Assembly (NCBI RefSeq): GCF_045287255.1
Contig: NZ_CP137142.1
Coordinates: 248,001 to 312,000, forward strand
Length of the DNA: 64,000 nucleotides
From: Henriciella sp045287255
Lineage (GTDB): Bacteria; Pseudomonadota; Alphaproteobacteria; Caulobacterales; Hyphomonadaceae
Reading direction: 5' to 3'
The notes below the pieces were generated by a model. That model had not been told where the DNA came from. It did no database searches and worked only from the letters and a program-made list of their open reading frames with translations. Both the position numbers and the translations under genes were made by a program. Positions 7,716 to 16,097 of the stretch are shown piece after piece. How positions within the stretch are numbered: position 1 is the first letter of the stretch; each line of letters starts with the position of its first letter.

Positions 7716-8432
7716 ATGTCGTCTCTCACCACCAATCCCCAAATTTGCATGTCCCCAACAGGGGTCATGGCCATTGAGCTTACCTCGCCCAGCGATGCTG
7801 CTCGCAACGCTTACTTCAGTAGTTTTTCAAAGGCTCAGGCTGATGCGCGGCAGGTCAATCCAGATCCCAGCTCAAGCGAATACTTTGAGGAAATGGTTAC
7901 CTCGCTAAAGCATTTGGGCTGGGTCTTCATAGAGGCTGATAGCTATCACGCGAACACCGTATCCAAGCCAGATACCCCGATTGCAATCGCTTTAGAGGCG
8001 TTCCTGCACTTCACAACCCAAGCTTTCCCATTTCTGCCGGTCACATATCAGCAGCTAAGCGAATATCTGCCGACGATTTATGACGCGCTAGATAACGCGC
8101 CCGCAGACACTATTAAAGCGCTGGATCAGTGGTGGAATGAAAACCAGGTCTCCGGGTCAGTTCGACTTTTCACTATGGGACCCTTGTTTAAAATCTTGCA
8201 GGCTCCAGTCACTGTTGCCGCTCACATCTCTTTGACATTCCAAGGAGATAGCTGGCGGTCCTTGATCCACAAAAGTGACAGTATTCAGCTGGAGGCAGCA
8301 CCGCTCGCCGCGGTGCTGAACCTCGACGTCTACAACACTTTCAAAAGCCAACTCGAAGCAGACATGCGTGAGAGTGTGATCGATCACATCACAACCGCGA
8401 CGCTGGACTTTGGCATCACGGATCCAAAATGA
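7716..8432 (+). CDS. Paralogue family protein 3 (unknown function)
   Basis: A 238-aa protein starting at ATG 7716, four bases after the stop of protein 2; an upstream in-frame start would overlap that gene. It is closest to protein 1: VNPDPSSSEYFEEM and LKHLGWVFIEAD in the N-terminal half, ALDQWWNEN in the middle, then DSWRSLI and LNLDVYNTFKSQLEADM at the C-terminus. Its stop overlaps the start of protein 4 by 4 nt (ATGA), so translation is coupled. No membrane segment, cysteine cluster or catalytic motif is visible. Confidence 0.8.
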   Translation: MSSLTTNPQICMSPTGVMAIELTSPSDAARNAYFSSFSKAQADARQVNPDPSSSEYFEEMVTSLKHLGWVFIEADSYHANTVSKPDTPIAIALEAFLHFTTQAFPFLPVTYQQLSEYLPTIYDALDNAPADTIKALDQWWNENQVSGSVRLFTMGPLFKILQAPVTVAAHISLTFQGDSWRSLIHKSDSIQLEAAPLAAVLNLDVYNTFKSQLEADMRESVIDHITTATLDFGITDPK

Positions 8433-9097
8433 CTCAAGCAAAACTCATTACAGCGCAAAGTGTTCTAGGTTTTGCCAAACCAGATATCCCGCAAAACCTG
8501 ATCGATGCTTTTTCTTTAAGCATGGTATGGGCGCAGGCTGTTGCAACAAAAAGTGCCGAAAGCCCGGGATCAGAACTCTATTTCTCAGAGCTTACACAGG
8601 AGCTCAGCCGAATCTGGTGGATTGTTGAAGATGCGACGAACAGCACATTCACTTCAGACGGAGCAAATAATTCTGCTGCGGCAAGCATTGGTAGCATTGC
8701 CAAGCCGTATGTTGGTGCTGATCGATCGACAGAGCTAACCAAAATTCTGTCTGGGTTTGGGGACCCTTCGCCATCACCAACCATTGCTCAGATGCTAACC
8801 ACTTGGTGGGCCAGTCAAAGCCAGGATGTCTCTTCTACCTCCTTCTCTGTTTGCCCACTAACGATTGATGCGAATGGGCAACTCAATGCTCGTTTATTTT
8901 TCCTCGATTTCGATGTTGCGCGATCTGGCTGGCAAAGCTTTTTCCTTGTCCATCATGACCAGAAAATAAGTGTAAATGTCTCGTCGGTCGATCTCGCGCT
9001 GCAAGCAAAACCCTGGGCTTCAATTCGCGACAAGATCGCCGCGAAACTTGGTGCCTCAGCCCGAAATTACATCCGCCAACTCGATATCAGTTTCTAG
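8429..9097 (+). CDS. Paralogue family protein 4 (unknown function)
   Basis: A 222-aa protein whose ATG overlaps the stop of protein 3. Its N-terminus matches protein 1 closely (FAKPDIPQNLIDAFSLSMVW against FSDPKMPQDLIDAWSYTTTF). It keeps the aromatic and W signature (LYFSELTQELSRIWWIV), the central pair (LTTWWASQSQD), a SGWQSFF equivalent of SSWRSLF, and a last helix WASIRDKIAAKLGASARNYI. The last helix also resembles protein 5 (VRDAVLKKLGANATNFV), which ties the more distant members into the family. Function unknown. Confidence 0.8.
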   Translation: MTQAKLITAQSVLGFAKPDIPQNLIDAFSLSMVWAQAVATKSAESPGSELYFSELTQELSRIWWIVEDATNSTFTSDGANNSAAASIGSIAKPYVGADRSTELTKILSGFGDPSPSPTIAQMLTTWWASQSQDVSSTSFSVCPLTIDANGQLNARLFFLDFDVARSGWQSFFLVHHDQKISVNVSSVDLALQAKPWASIRDKIAAKLGASARNYIRQLDISF

Positions 9098-9146
9098 CAA
9101 TGCGCGCCCTTTGCGGATGTCAGGGACGCTACCAATGGAGATAAAA

Positions 9147-9896
9147 ATGCCAATTAAAACAGTCGAAAACCTAGATTTGGCAAAACCCGAACAGGCGCAT
9201 GTTGGGCGCGATCTTCCGAAAAAACTTGCTGTCGCCCCGGAGGATATTTCAAAGCCCGCAGCATTTGTCGACAAAGGCAGTCTGGTTTGTTTCGTAGCCG
9301 GTGTATCACAACAAAATAAATCTGATGTCTTAAACTCTACGCTGCTGGCGCAGCTGGCGGCCGACAAGAAATACGATCGCGAAACCGACGTCATGGCTTG
9401 GTATAAGTACTATAGTGAGGTCTTGAGCAAAATCGGCTGGGTGCTTTCAGGCTACAATTGGGAAGAAAAGAAAGCGTCTCAAATGTCCTTCACAATGGAC
9501 GAGGCCGTTCTCGAAATCGCTGCTGCGGCTCTGACTGGTCCAGAGGGGGCGGTTATTGCCGCGACTATGACCGCACTTAAAGGGCTGCCCAAGAAGGATA
9601 ACCGCCTTCAGCTGTTTAACCACGCTTCGTCATCGGACAAGGCAGGTAACTTCCAGATCAGTGCTTGTACAGAAACTGATGGCGCTGTCGCGATGAAGAC
9701 AATGGCTTTCTATTATAACGCCAAAACCAGCAATACCGATGTCCTGTTCTTTTCATACGATAGTGCGAGCACAACGCTGACCCAGTCAACACAGACGCAA
9801 GCTTTGGATAGCGATGTCTATGGTGCTGTCAGAGATGCAGTTCTGAAGAAGCTTGGCGCTAACGCCACGAATTTCGTCCTTGATCTCGATATCTAA
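9147..9896 (+). CDS. Paralogue family protein 5 (divergent member)
   Basis: A 249-aa protein from ATG 9147, chosen because GGAG lies 7 nt before it; a longer frame reaches back into gene 4. The first 50 residues are an extra polar segment. The family signature follows (WYKYYSEVLSKIGWVLSGY), then an Ala-rich helical stretch (LEIAAAALTGPEGAVIAATM) that is absent in the others. The C-terminal helix is SDVYGAVRDAVLKKLGANA. The central tryptophan pair is missing. The Ala/Gly helix could insert in or lie on a membrane, but that is only a guess. Confidence 0.75.
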   Translation: MPIKTVENLDLAKPEQAHVGRDLPKKLAVAPEDISKPAAFVDKGSLVCFVAGVSQQNKSDVLNSTLLAQLAADKKYDRETDVMAWYKYYSEVLSKIGWVLSGYNWEEKKASQMSFTMDEAVLEIAAAALTGPEGAVIAATMTALKGLPKKDNRLQLFNHASSSDKAGNFQISACTETDGAVAMKTMAFYYNAKTSNTDVLFFSYDSASTTLTQSTQTQALDSDVYGAVRDAVLKKLGANATNFVLDLDI

Positions 9897-9910
9897 TCAA
9901 AGGAGCTATT

Positions 9911-10522
9911 ATGCCCAACTCTCTTGTGGCTATCGGCGGGGTGCTGGTTAGCTTCCCGGACACCGAAAACGAACAATCAAAGCAGGATATTGAATACTCT
10001 ATATTGCTCGCCTGGTTGGCTGCTGTGAAAGCAGCCCCACAAGGTGTTGTGCGCTTAGCAGACCTCATTTCAACTTTGCAAAAGGTGGGGTGGACAAGCT
10101 CGGCGAGCGCAACGGAGGACAACTCCTCCGTTGCACTTGCCGGACTTAGTGCGAGCCTGATGAGCAGAGCGATTACCGATGCCGATCAATGCCAATACTT
10201 CGAAGAAGCCTTCGGTAATAAAAATGGCAGGGATGCAGACACAATTGCGACATGGGCCGCGGCCCTTGGTAGCTCAGATGAGAGCCCTGCAATTCTGGCC
10301 TATGTGGCATCGGGTGAGGGGCCGACAGTTAACTTTGCCACCCTGTTTGCGAAAACCCCATCGCATCTGGATGTGATTGTCAGCACTCCCCCTGTCGTCG
10401 CAACCAAAATTCGCACTCAAACACTCGTTCTGAGCCCTGACGTTTACGCGGGGGTTCGTCAGGCGGTCGCAGATAAGGTCAAACCTCATCTCCACCAAAT
10501 CGTTTCGAGTGAAGCCGCGTAA
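9911..10522 (+). CDS. Paralogue family protein 6 (short divergent member)
   Basis: A 203-aa protein, the shortest of the series, 14 nt after protein 5, with AAAGGAG before its ATG. It keeps ISTLQKVGWTSSAS (family LGW element), TIATWAAALGSSD (central tryptophan, one left) and SPDVYAGVRQAVADKVKPHL (C-terminal helix). The N-terminus begins MPN, as in protein 2. Proteins 5 and 6 are therefore more distant from proteins 1-4 than those are from each other. Function unknown; it sits directly before the nuclease-like last gene. Confidence 0.72.
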   Translation: MPNSLVAIGGVLVSFPDTENEQSKQDIEYSILLAWLAAVKAAPQGVVRLADLISTLQKVGWTSSASATEDNSSVALAGLSASLMSRAITDADQCQYFEEAFGNKNGRDADTIATWAAALGSSDESPAILAYVASGEGPTVNFATLFAKTPSHLDVIVSTPPVVATKIRTQTLVLSPDVYAGVRQAVADKVKPHLHQIVSSEAA

Positions 10523-10547
10523 ACCCTCAGAAATATGGAGCCAGGAA

Positions 10548-11573
10548 ATGCCAACACACTTGCTTAGATGGTGGAATGCCCAAACAGCGGGGTTCAACAA
10601 GAGTATTGCAGCCCTCAGATGGTTAGATAACTGGAACGGAGCTCTCGCGGCTCCGCCCGGAGGATGGCCAGGCGGCGCACCAGGCCCAGTGCCAGCTGCA
10701 GCCAATCGCTGGAGTGCAGTTGGCGAGGTTTACGGGGCAAGGCCAGCATTTGGGAATCCGCTGCCAATTCCTGGCCTCCCTGGCGTTGGACCGGCATGGG
10801 CTTGTCCAGCGTCACCTGCTGACTGGCAAGCAGTGCGCAATCGCGCCGCGCCAGCGAACCAGCTGCACCAATACGGCTATCTTGGGCATCCTATCGGTGC
10901 TGTTATGCCAACACGCTTTGATAAAAGTCAGGCAGCAGCCTGGCCTGCAGGTATGCCTGCATGGGGAGGTTATCCAGCTGCAATCCCAAGTGCCGGTCCA
11001 AATCCACCATTTAACAGGCCTGTAGCTGCAAATGTGCGCGGTTATCTGGCCCGGCGTGAACTTGTGATGCAACAGAGCGCGCCATTACATAATTATTGGT
11101 ATCATGCCCTTTCCGGTGGGCATGCGACAACAGCATATGACCTGTATGATGCTCTACAACTAATTGTGGCCCGCGCAAACGCTATGGGCGGACGAACTGT
11201 TTCTGTCTTAATGGGGGACCTGAACTTGCAACCCCTCGATATGGTGCAGGTGATTGGTGCATTGGGAGGCATTGTCGCTGGACCAGCAACACACGTTACT
11301 GTGCCCGCAAACCAGTTTGGCATTGTGGCCACAGGATTGACGACCCAAACCACAGCGGGTCGAGATCTGGACTATGCTATCGTCTATCACTCTAACCTAG
11401 GCGGCGGTGCCCCACCAAATGTCGATGCCTGGATCGAGAGAGGCTTGAACCCACCAGCACCGGCCCCTGCGGTTCCGTACAATGTCCCAATCCCACATAT
11501 TGGTCCTGGGCCAGCTCCTGTCCCTCCTTATACATCTGATCATCACCCGGTTCGCGTGCAGGTGACTTACTAG
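10548..11573 (+). CDS. CdtB-like endonuclease/exonuclease/phosphatase-fold protein
   Basis: A 341-aa protein starting at ATG 10548 (GGAG 9 nt before); the frame could begin at GTG 10509. It shows motifs of the DNase I/CdtB superfamily in order: RWWNAQTAG near the start (metal-site Asn region, like WN.Q in CdtB), YWYHALSGG (histidine before an SGG turn, as in CdtB), MGDLNLQP (metal and catalytic Asp/Asn), DLDYAIVYHS and SDHHPVRV (catalytic His). The first third is rich in Pro, Ala, Gly and Trp, and no signal peptide is seen. It may be a nuclease or lipid phosphatase; the CdtB resemblance suggests a toxin or effector. It closes the sigma-54 operon. Confidence 0.8.
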   Translation: MPTHLLRWWNAQTAGFNKSIAALRWLDNWNGALAAPPGGWPGGAPGPVPAAANRWSAVGEVYGARPAFGNPLPIPGLPGVGPAWACPASPADWQAVRNRAAPANQLHQYGYLGHPIGAVMPTRFDKSQAAAWPAGMPAWGGYPAAIPSAGPNPPFNRPVAANVRGYLARRELVMQQSAPLHNYWYHALSGGHATTAYDLYDALQLIVARANAMGGRTVSVLMGDLNLQPLDMVQVIGALGGIVAGPATHVTVPANQFGIVATGLTTQTTAGRDLDYAIVYHSNLGGGAPPNVDAWIERGLNPPAPAPAVPYNVPIPHIGPGPAPVPPYTSDHHPVRVQVTY

Positions 11574-11679
11574 AGGTGGTATGAGGGTAGTGTAGCGGTT
11601 CAGCGGCCGTGAGACACTTTGGTGGTTTTGCTTAAGGAGGATTTTTGGCTCATCGTAACTGACTCAAGGAGTGAAGATG

Positions 11680-12488
11680 GGTGCTGTCAGTCTAATGCGA
11701 ACGGGTCTCCAGCATCGCTAGGGTGAGACCTGCTAGGCGGCGAGAAGTTCGCGCCACTCGATAAGTGCGATGTCGCGTTGAATTTTGAATGTGGTTCTGC
11801 GGTTGATGTGGCGGTCTAGATTGAAATGATTGTGGAGCGAAGCGTGGGTCGAAACGAATTTCTGCAGGTTCGACATTCGCCTGAACCGAGACATTGCGCG
11901 TTCCCGTCGTCGAAACGGCAAGTGGGAATTCTCAGCCCGATTGTTGAGGTGGCGACCGACCTCGTGGCAGTCCTGGTTACCGATGTCTTTCATCGCTGCT
12001 CCGTAAGAACGAAGTCTATCCGTGACGATGGTTTGTGGATTGCCGTACCGCTTCATCGCTTTCTTCAGAAACGTAAGGGCGGCCTGCTTATCACGGGTTT
12101 TGGTGACATAGCTTTCCAGCACCTCACCCTCGTGATCGACCGCGCGCCAGAGGTAATGCTGGACGCCATTTATTTTCACGAAGACCTCATCTAGATGCCA
12201 TTGCCACTGAGTATGTTGACGCATGAATGAAGCACGCTTCGTTCGGATCTTGCCGGCGAAGATTGGCCCGAAACGATCAACCCAAGTCCGCACGCTCTCA
12301 TGGCAGATATCAATCCCGCGCTCATGGAGTAAGTCTTCGACGTTCCGAAGAGACAGTGGGAATCTGACATACATCATCACAGCAAGTTGGATGACCTCAG
12401 GTGATGTCTTGAAGTAGCGAAACGGGTTTTTGATCATGAACCCAAGCTAGAGTAGGGCGGTTAAAGCGTGCTTTCCGCTGACAATTCC
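11680..12488 (-). mobile_element. IS6-family insertion sequence (ends tentative)
   Basis: About 0.8 kb around an IS6-type transposase. TGTCAG at 11685-11690 and CTGACA at 12478-12483 form a short inverted pair with matching GG three bases further out, so the ends may be 11680 and 12488. The match is weak, and no 8-bp target duplication is visible. The right end abuts a broken terminase frame, which supports an edge near 12480. Confidence 0.5.
11733..12437 (-). CDS. IS6-family transposase
   Basis: A 234-aa DDE transposase of full IS6/IS26 length. The catalytic residues lie in QWHLDEVFVKI (first Asp), TIVTDRLRSY (second Asp) and NNRAENSHLPFRRRER (Glu). The N-terminus has the family hallmarks FPLSLRNVEDLLHERGI and CHESVRTWVDRFG, the helix-turn-helix region. 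It catalyses movement of its element by replicative transposition and cointegrate formation. It appears intact. IS6 elements recruit and fuse foreign DNA, in keeping with the mosaic region around it. Confidence 0.93.
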   Translation of the reverse strand: MIKNPFRYFKTSPEVIQLAVMMYVRFPLSLRNVEDLLHERGIDICHESVRTWVDRFGPIFAGKIRTKRASFMRQHTQWQWHLDEVFVKINGVQHYLWRAVDHEGEVLESYVTKTRDKQAALTFLKKAMKRYGNPQTIVTDRLRSYGAAMKDIGNQDCHEVGRHLNNRAENSHLPFRRRERAMSRFRRMSNLQKFVSTHASLHNHFNLDRHINRRTTFKIQRDIALIEWRELLAA

Positions 12489-12838
12489 TTCGTGAGAGGT
12501 TCGCGATCAAGCATCTTGTTGTTGAGAGAGATGGTCTGGGTCGTCAGGTGCTTGAGGAACTTGCGTCCAGGATGGACTTTGAAGATCGCTATAAGCACCT
12601 TCACGGCATGTCGACCAAAGGTGAAAGCAAGATTTACCGGATGGAACAGGCAATGGTGACCGTTCGGCAGGGCAGGGTGTTTATTCGTGAGCGAGAATGG
12701 GCAGAGCCGCTAATCAACGAGCTACAAATGTTTCCGACCGGCCCGCACAATGATCAGGTCGATGCGCTGTCGCAAGCCATCAAGTTTGTCCGAAACTTCG
12801 GTCCTCCGAAACTTAATGCTAGGGTGACGATACTTTGA
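12482..12838 (+). pseudogene. Phage terminase large subunit, C-terminal remnant
   Basis: The frame runs from the edge of the IS6 element (codon at 12482) to the stop at 12838, about 118 codons. It has the terminase nuclease-domain end: RDGLGRQVLEEL, then HGMSTKGESKIYRMEQA and the typical FPTGPHNDQVDALSQAI, whose Asp residues contribute to the nuclease site. Full terminases are 400-600 aa, so the ATPase part is missing, probably lost with the IS insertion. GTG at 12548 could start a 96-aa product but has little chance of function. It shows a prophage once stood here. Confidence 0.75.
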
Positions 12839-12841
12839 ACG

Positions 12842-12872
12842 AATGAGGCTGACTTTGGTCAGCCTCATTTTT
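12842..12872 (+). terminator. Rho-independent terminator
   Basis: A perfect 12-bp stem, AATGAGGCTGAC (12842-12853) with GTCAGCCTCATT (12858-12869), has a 4-nt loop and is followed by more T. It lies 4 nt after the terminase remnant and probably ended that phage transcript. Confidence 0.85.
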
Positions 12873-12973
12873 GCGACTTGGGTTTTCGATGATCGAAGAA
12901 CAAAGCTGGATTCAACATACAGCGAGAAAACGCCAAACTAAAAATCGTAACTCTGGGACTTATAGGGGCTAGT

Positions 12974-13132
12974 ATGTTGGATAAATACTCAAGCGAGCGC
13001 GGCCGAGATGAGCCTGCGCTAAACAGGCGACATGGCGTCTTAACCGCATTTCTGATTGGCGCGCATAAGGAGACATTAACTCAGTCTTACATATCTGAGG
13101 TAGGAAGATACGCGCATCGATATAAGCAATGA
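12974..13132 (+). CDS. Possible small protein (52 aa)
   Basis: A short frame, ATG 12974 to TGA 13132, with AGGGG 6 nt upstream. The product begins MLDKYSSERGRDEPALNRR and ends with SYISEVGRYAHRYKQ; it is polar and basic. I do not recognise it. It lies in the 274-bp stretch between the terminase terminator and the convergent end of the methyltransferase/ATPase operon. The ribosome site is the only positive sign, so it may be chance. Confidence 0.35.
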   Translation: MLDKYSSERGRDEPALNRRHGVLTAFLIGAHKETLTQSYISEVGRYAHRYKQ

Positions 13133-13146
13133 CCGAAGTAAATAGG

Positions 13147-14106
13147 TCAGTTAGATAGATCGATTGGATACTTCCAAATTCGACCAACGCCGCTAGACGT
13201 TTGGCGATTGTATGTTTCGCTAAAAGGGAAAATCACACTTGTAGGAAGTCTGGAGCGTTCGCGTAAATAGTAAAGACCGAATCCGATAGTTTGAGCTTTG
13301 GTTGCGAGCGGGCTGAGGTACAAGTTGGTAATTCGCCTTCTCGCATTAAGCTTACGGATCTCGTCAGATATTACCGCCGCCGTTACGAACGGATCGTTCG
13401 CGCTGGCGAAAAACACTTGATCCTCTGCAATTCTAGGGAGCGTGCCGTCGATCCGGTTTAAACGGAGAAGACTCTCGTGATACATATCCGAACTAAGCGA
13501 CGGAAATGCGTGTAGCTGCACCAACTTTGCACTCTCTTTAGAGGCTAAAATTTGACCTATTCGGTCATGATCGTATCCCACCCCAATCAGGAGTATATCA
13601 TTTGATAAGTCGGTAGAATGCGAACCTTCGTATCCTGATACTTGTCTGATTTCGAATGCGGATGAACGAGCGAATTGGGTTTCGGACTTTCGAGAATATT
13701 GGCTCGGTTCTGAGTATAGCATATCGAACCTGGTAAGCCCTTGATCGGCTAGATACCGCATCAAGAAGAGCAACTGCGGTCTCATAAAACCGGTAGCATC
13801 TATGCAGAGGCTAGCCGGCGGCTTTTCAGCTAGATCGAGTTGCTGAACTAAATCTACAATCAGCTCATCCTCGCGAAAGGATGTAAACGGGATAACTTCA
13901 GCGCCTTCTGGAAACTCATCCACCTCATACCCGTATTGGGGCAACATACACCAAACTTTTCGTGCTGCTTGAGCGTTTTCAAATACACTTTGGACTCGTT
14001 CGCTGTCATTGAACGCCGAGACAAAGACATCCCAGCAAAACGGGGCCTGCTTCAGGTGGACCAGTGACTTAGACTGCCGGCAATAATCGTATGTAGACCG
14101 ATGCAT
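13147..14106 (-). CDS. Unknown protein, last gene of putative defence operon
   Basis: A 319-aa protein I cannot assign. It begins MHRSTYDYCRQSKSL, and the body alternates beta strands and helices, as in a Rossmann-like fold: WDVFVSAFNDSERVQSVFEN, PASLCIDATGFMRPQLLFLM, NDILLIGVGYDHDRIGQIL. There are no membrane segments. The DATG element at about residue 100 and the GVGYDHDR element near 190 look like nucleotide- or cofactor-binding turns, which is inference. Its ATG overlaps the stop of the ATPase gene by one base. It may be the effector or a regulatory partner of the system. Confidence 0.75.
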   Translation of the reverse strand: MHRSTYDYCRQSKSLVHLKQAPFCWDVFVSAFNDSERVQSVFENAQAARKVWCMLPQYGYEVDEFPEGAEVIPFTSFREDELIVDLVQQLDLAEKPPASLCIDATGFMRPQLLFLMRYLADQGLTRFDMLYSEPSQYSRKSETQFARSSAFEIRQVSGYEGSHSTDLSNDILLIGVGYDHDRIGQILASKESAKLVQLHAFPSLSSDMYHESLLRLNRIDGTLPRIAEDQVFFASANDPFVTAAVISDEIRKLNARRRITNLYLSPLATKAQTIGFGLYYLRERSRLPTSVIFPFSETYNRQTSSGVGRIWKYPIDLSN

Positions 14107-16097
14107 TAAAATAGGTCCGCCTGATCCGGCGAAACGAGTTTTCTTTTTGATATCGTCATTTTAGAAACTCTGTCTCTGAACAAGCTTGGGAGCTCTTTTC
14201 GCTGTTCTGGATCAAAGATCGCATTTGCAAGCTTGGTATTTATTTCAATTGTACCTCGCCTAGATGTAGACAGGTCCCATCTAGGAGCGAGCATTGCCGA
14301 TAACTGGTACTTGGCATCAATTGATTCGTTGTTCCTATTCTTTTGGCCGGTGGGAACGCGAATCAAGTAGGACCAATTTTCAGCCGCTTTCAACACGTCT
14401 CTAGCGTTCTCAGTAAGATCGGCTAGTTTCACGCTAAAAGCGCATAGTGAGCACTCGGAGGGGCTGTCACTGTATCGGATCGTTCGGAATAATAATGCAA
14501 TGGCTTCAACCGCCTTCCTCACGTCATCCCCATTTTTGCCCGGTTGCGCATCTTCCCAGAACCAATCTGCACCATCCCGAATACCGTCGGATTGCGACTG
14601 AATCGTGATACGACCTAAATCGAATGGCTTTTCCCCGACGAATGCCGATCTCCTGTAGATGTTCTTCATAATACTCAGAAAATTTCTGGGGATGCCCTGA
14701 GACATGTTTATTATGTTTTCCAAGCCAGCATAGGGGACTCGTCTTTGGCAGTCTCGATATAGCTGCGCTAGGATATCGTTGCCGTAATGATTCAATATTG
14801 TTTTGAATGGATGGTCGACGCGCTTACCGCCATTGGCCAAAGCGATGTTTGCCTCGCCGATTTCGTTCGCTAGAGGAAGGAGTGAATTCACATCTTTGGG
14901 CCACCGCTTGTACAGCATGAAAACCCCTGATTTCTCTAGGTAAGGATGCTCTTGGAGCGTGAGCGATTGAATGATCTCTTGAGCCAGCGGCACTCCTATG
15001 TTTTCAAACGAGGATAGGGTTGTACCGAGTGCTTTAAAGTACGGGCGTTGACTGCCTTGTAGATCTCGCCGTTGAACCAGTTCAACAGAGGTATTTTTCC
15101 AATGGTCTGACTGATCGATGACCTCAAAAAAGGCGTCGATATCCATTTTGGGATCGTGACCAAAACCCTGTAAACGCTTGGTCAAAATCTTGTGCGCTAG
15201 CTTGTGATACTCTCTTTGATTCGCCCGAAGCACTTGATCCAAGTAAATTGATTCAAACTCCGCCGAGTATTTAATGGGCTCCTCACCAGTAGTGTCGAAG
15301 GTCTTAATTCCATACAGTCGTGCGCCGACTTTAATCGATGCTTTTCCTTTCCTGTAACGGATTAGGGTGTTTATGAATTTCTGCTGCTCGGCAGAAAAAT
15401 TTTCCGCTTCATCAATGAGATACGAAAATAACGTATGCTCCAATTCGGAAATGTGTTTTGCAAAAACTCTTGGAAAACCAAACACCAAATCACCAGCTGA
15501 GAACGGAATTACAACGTTTGATAAATCTCTCGAAATTGGAGCATTCTCAACTTCGTGATCCACACTCTTTCGAAATGTCTCAAGTTCACGAATCAACTCT
15601 GCAAGGCTGCTAGGTGCAGTTTCAAAATCAAGTCGGAATAAAGCTGAAAGTTCCTCGACCAGGATTCCTGAGATTTGTTCCGTTTCAGAGAAAGCATCGT
15701 TGATGAGATGAAGTAGGTTTATTGCCAACCAAAGTTCAAAATACATAGCGAATATTGCCGACCAAGCCTCCTCAGGCTGACCTTTGGCTTTAAAACGTTC
15801 CGGATTTATGCCCTCGGCGGCAATGTAAACTGATGCTGTTTTTCTATTCGCGATAGTTTCGCGCAGGCTCAAGTATTTCTTGGATTGCACACGCGTGGAT
15901 GAAAACCGTAGGATGTGTGTTTTGCCGCTTCCTTTGCCCCCAAGAAGAAACACTGGCATCACTTCTCTCGGTTGTAATAAAGCCAAAAGGCTTTCACCTT
16001 TTACTTCAAGGTCGACCCAATAATCTAATATCTCTTGATCGGAGAAGTCCGTCGCTTTCACGGTGGCGAATGGATTGGGTCGCAGCTGATCGCTCAT
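14106..16097 (-). CDS. P-loop ATPase of putative defence operon
   Basis: A 663-aa ATPase with Walker A GGKGSGKTH (53-61) and Walker B SYLIDEAENF (about 226-235). An arginine- and glycine-containing strand (KVGARLYGIKTF) after it looks like sensor 1. The ORC/STAND-like layout is an ATPase core followed by a long helical region and a C-terminal winged-helix-like part. Such proteins sense or remodel nucleic acids in several antiphage systems. Its start overlaps the stop of the phosphoribosyltransferase gene (ATGA). No nuclease or membrane domain is visible in it, so the effector must be elsewhere in the operon. Confidence 0.8.
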   Translation of the reverse strand: MSDQLRPNPFATVKATDFSDQEILDYWVDLEVKGESLLALLQPREVMPVFLLGGKGSGKTHILRFSSTRVQSKKYLSLRETIANRKTASVYIAAEGINPERFKAKGQPEEAWSAIFAMYFELWLAINLLHLINDAFSETEQISGILVEELSALFRLDFETAPSSLAELIRELETFRKSVDHEVENAPISRDLSNVVIPFSAGDLVFGFPRVFAKHISELEHTLFSYLIDEAENFSAEQQKFINTLIRYRKGKASIKVGARLYGIKTFDTTGEEPIKYSAEFESIYLDQVLRANQREYHKLAHKILTKRLQGFGHDPKMDIDAFFEVIDQSDHWKNTSVELVQRRDLQGSQRPYFKALGTTLSSFENIGVPLAQEIIQSLTLQEHPYLEKSGVFMLYKRWPKDVNSLLPLANEIGEANIALANGGKRVDHPFKTILNHYGNDILAQLYRDCQRRVPYAGLENIINMSQGIPRNFLSIMKNIYRRSAFVGEKPFDLGRITIQSQSDGIRDGADWFWEDAQPGKNGDDVRKAVEAIALLFRTIRYSDSPSECSLCAFSVKLADLTENARDVLKAAENWSYLIRVPTGQKNRNNESIDAKYQLSAMLAPRWDLSTSRRGTIEINTKLANAIFDPEQRKELPSLFRDRVSKMTISKRKLVSPDQADLF

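Noticed and set aside
11672..12496. Target-site duplication of the IS6 element
   Set aside because: The 8 bases on the two sides of the tentative ends do not match; the ends may be wrong, or one side was deleted.
12969..13187. 72-codon frame on the minus strand before the defence operon end
   Set aside because: No ribosome site or recognisable sequence, and it overlaps the end of the 319-aa gene and the small + frame.
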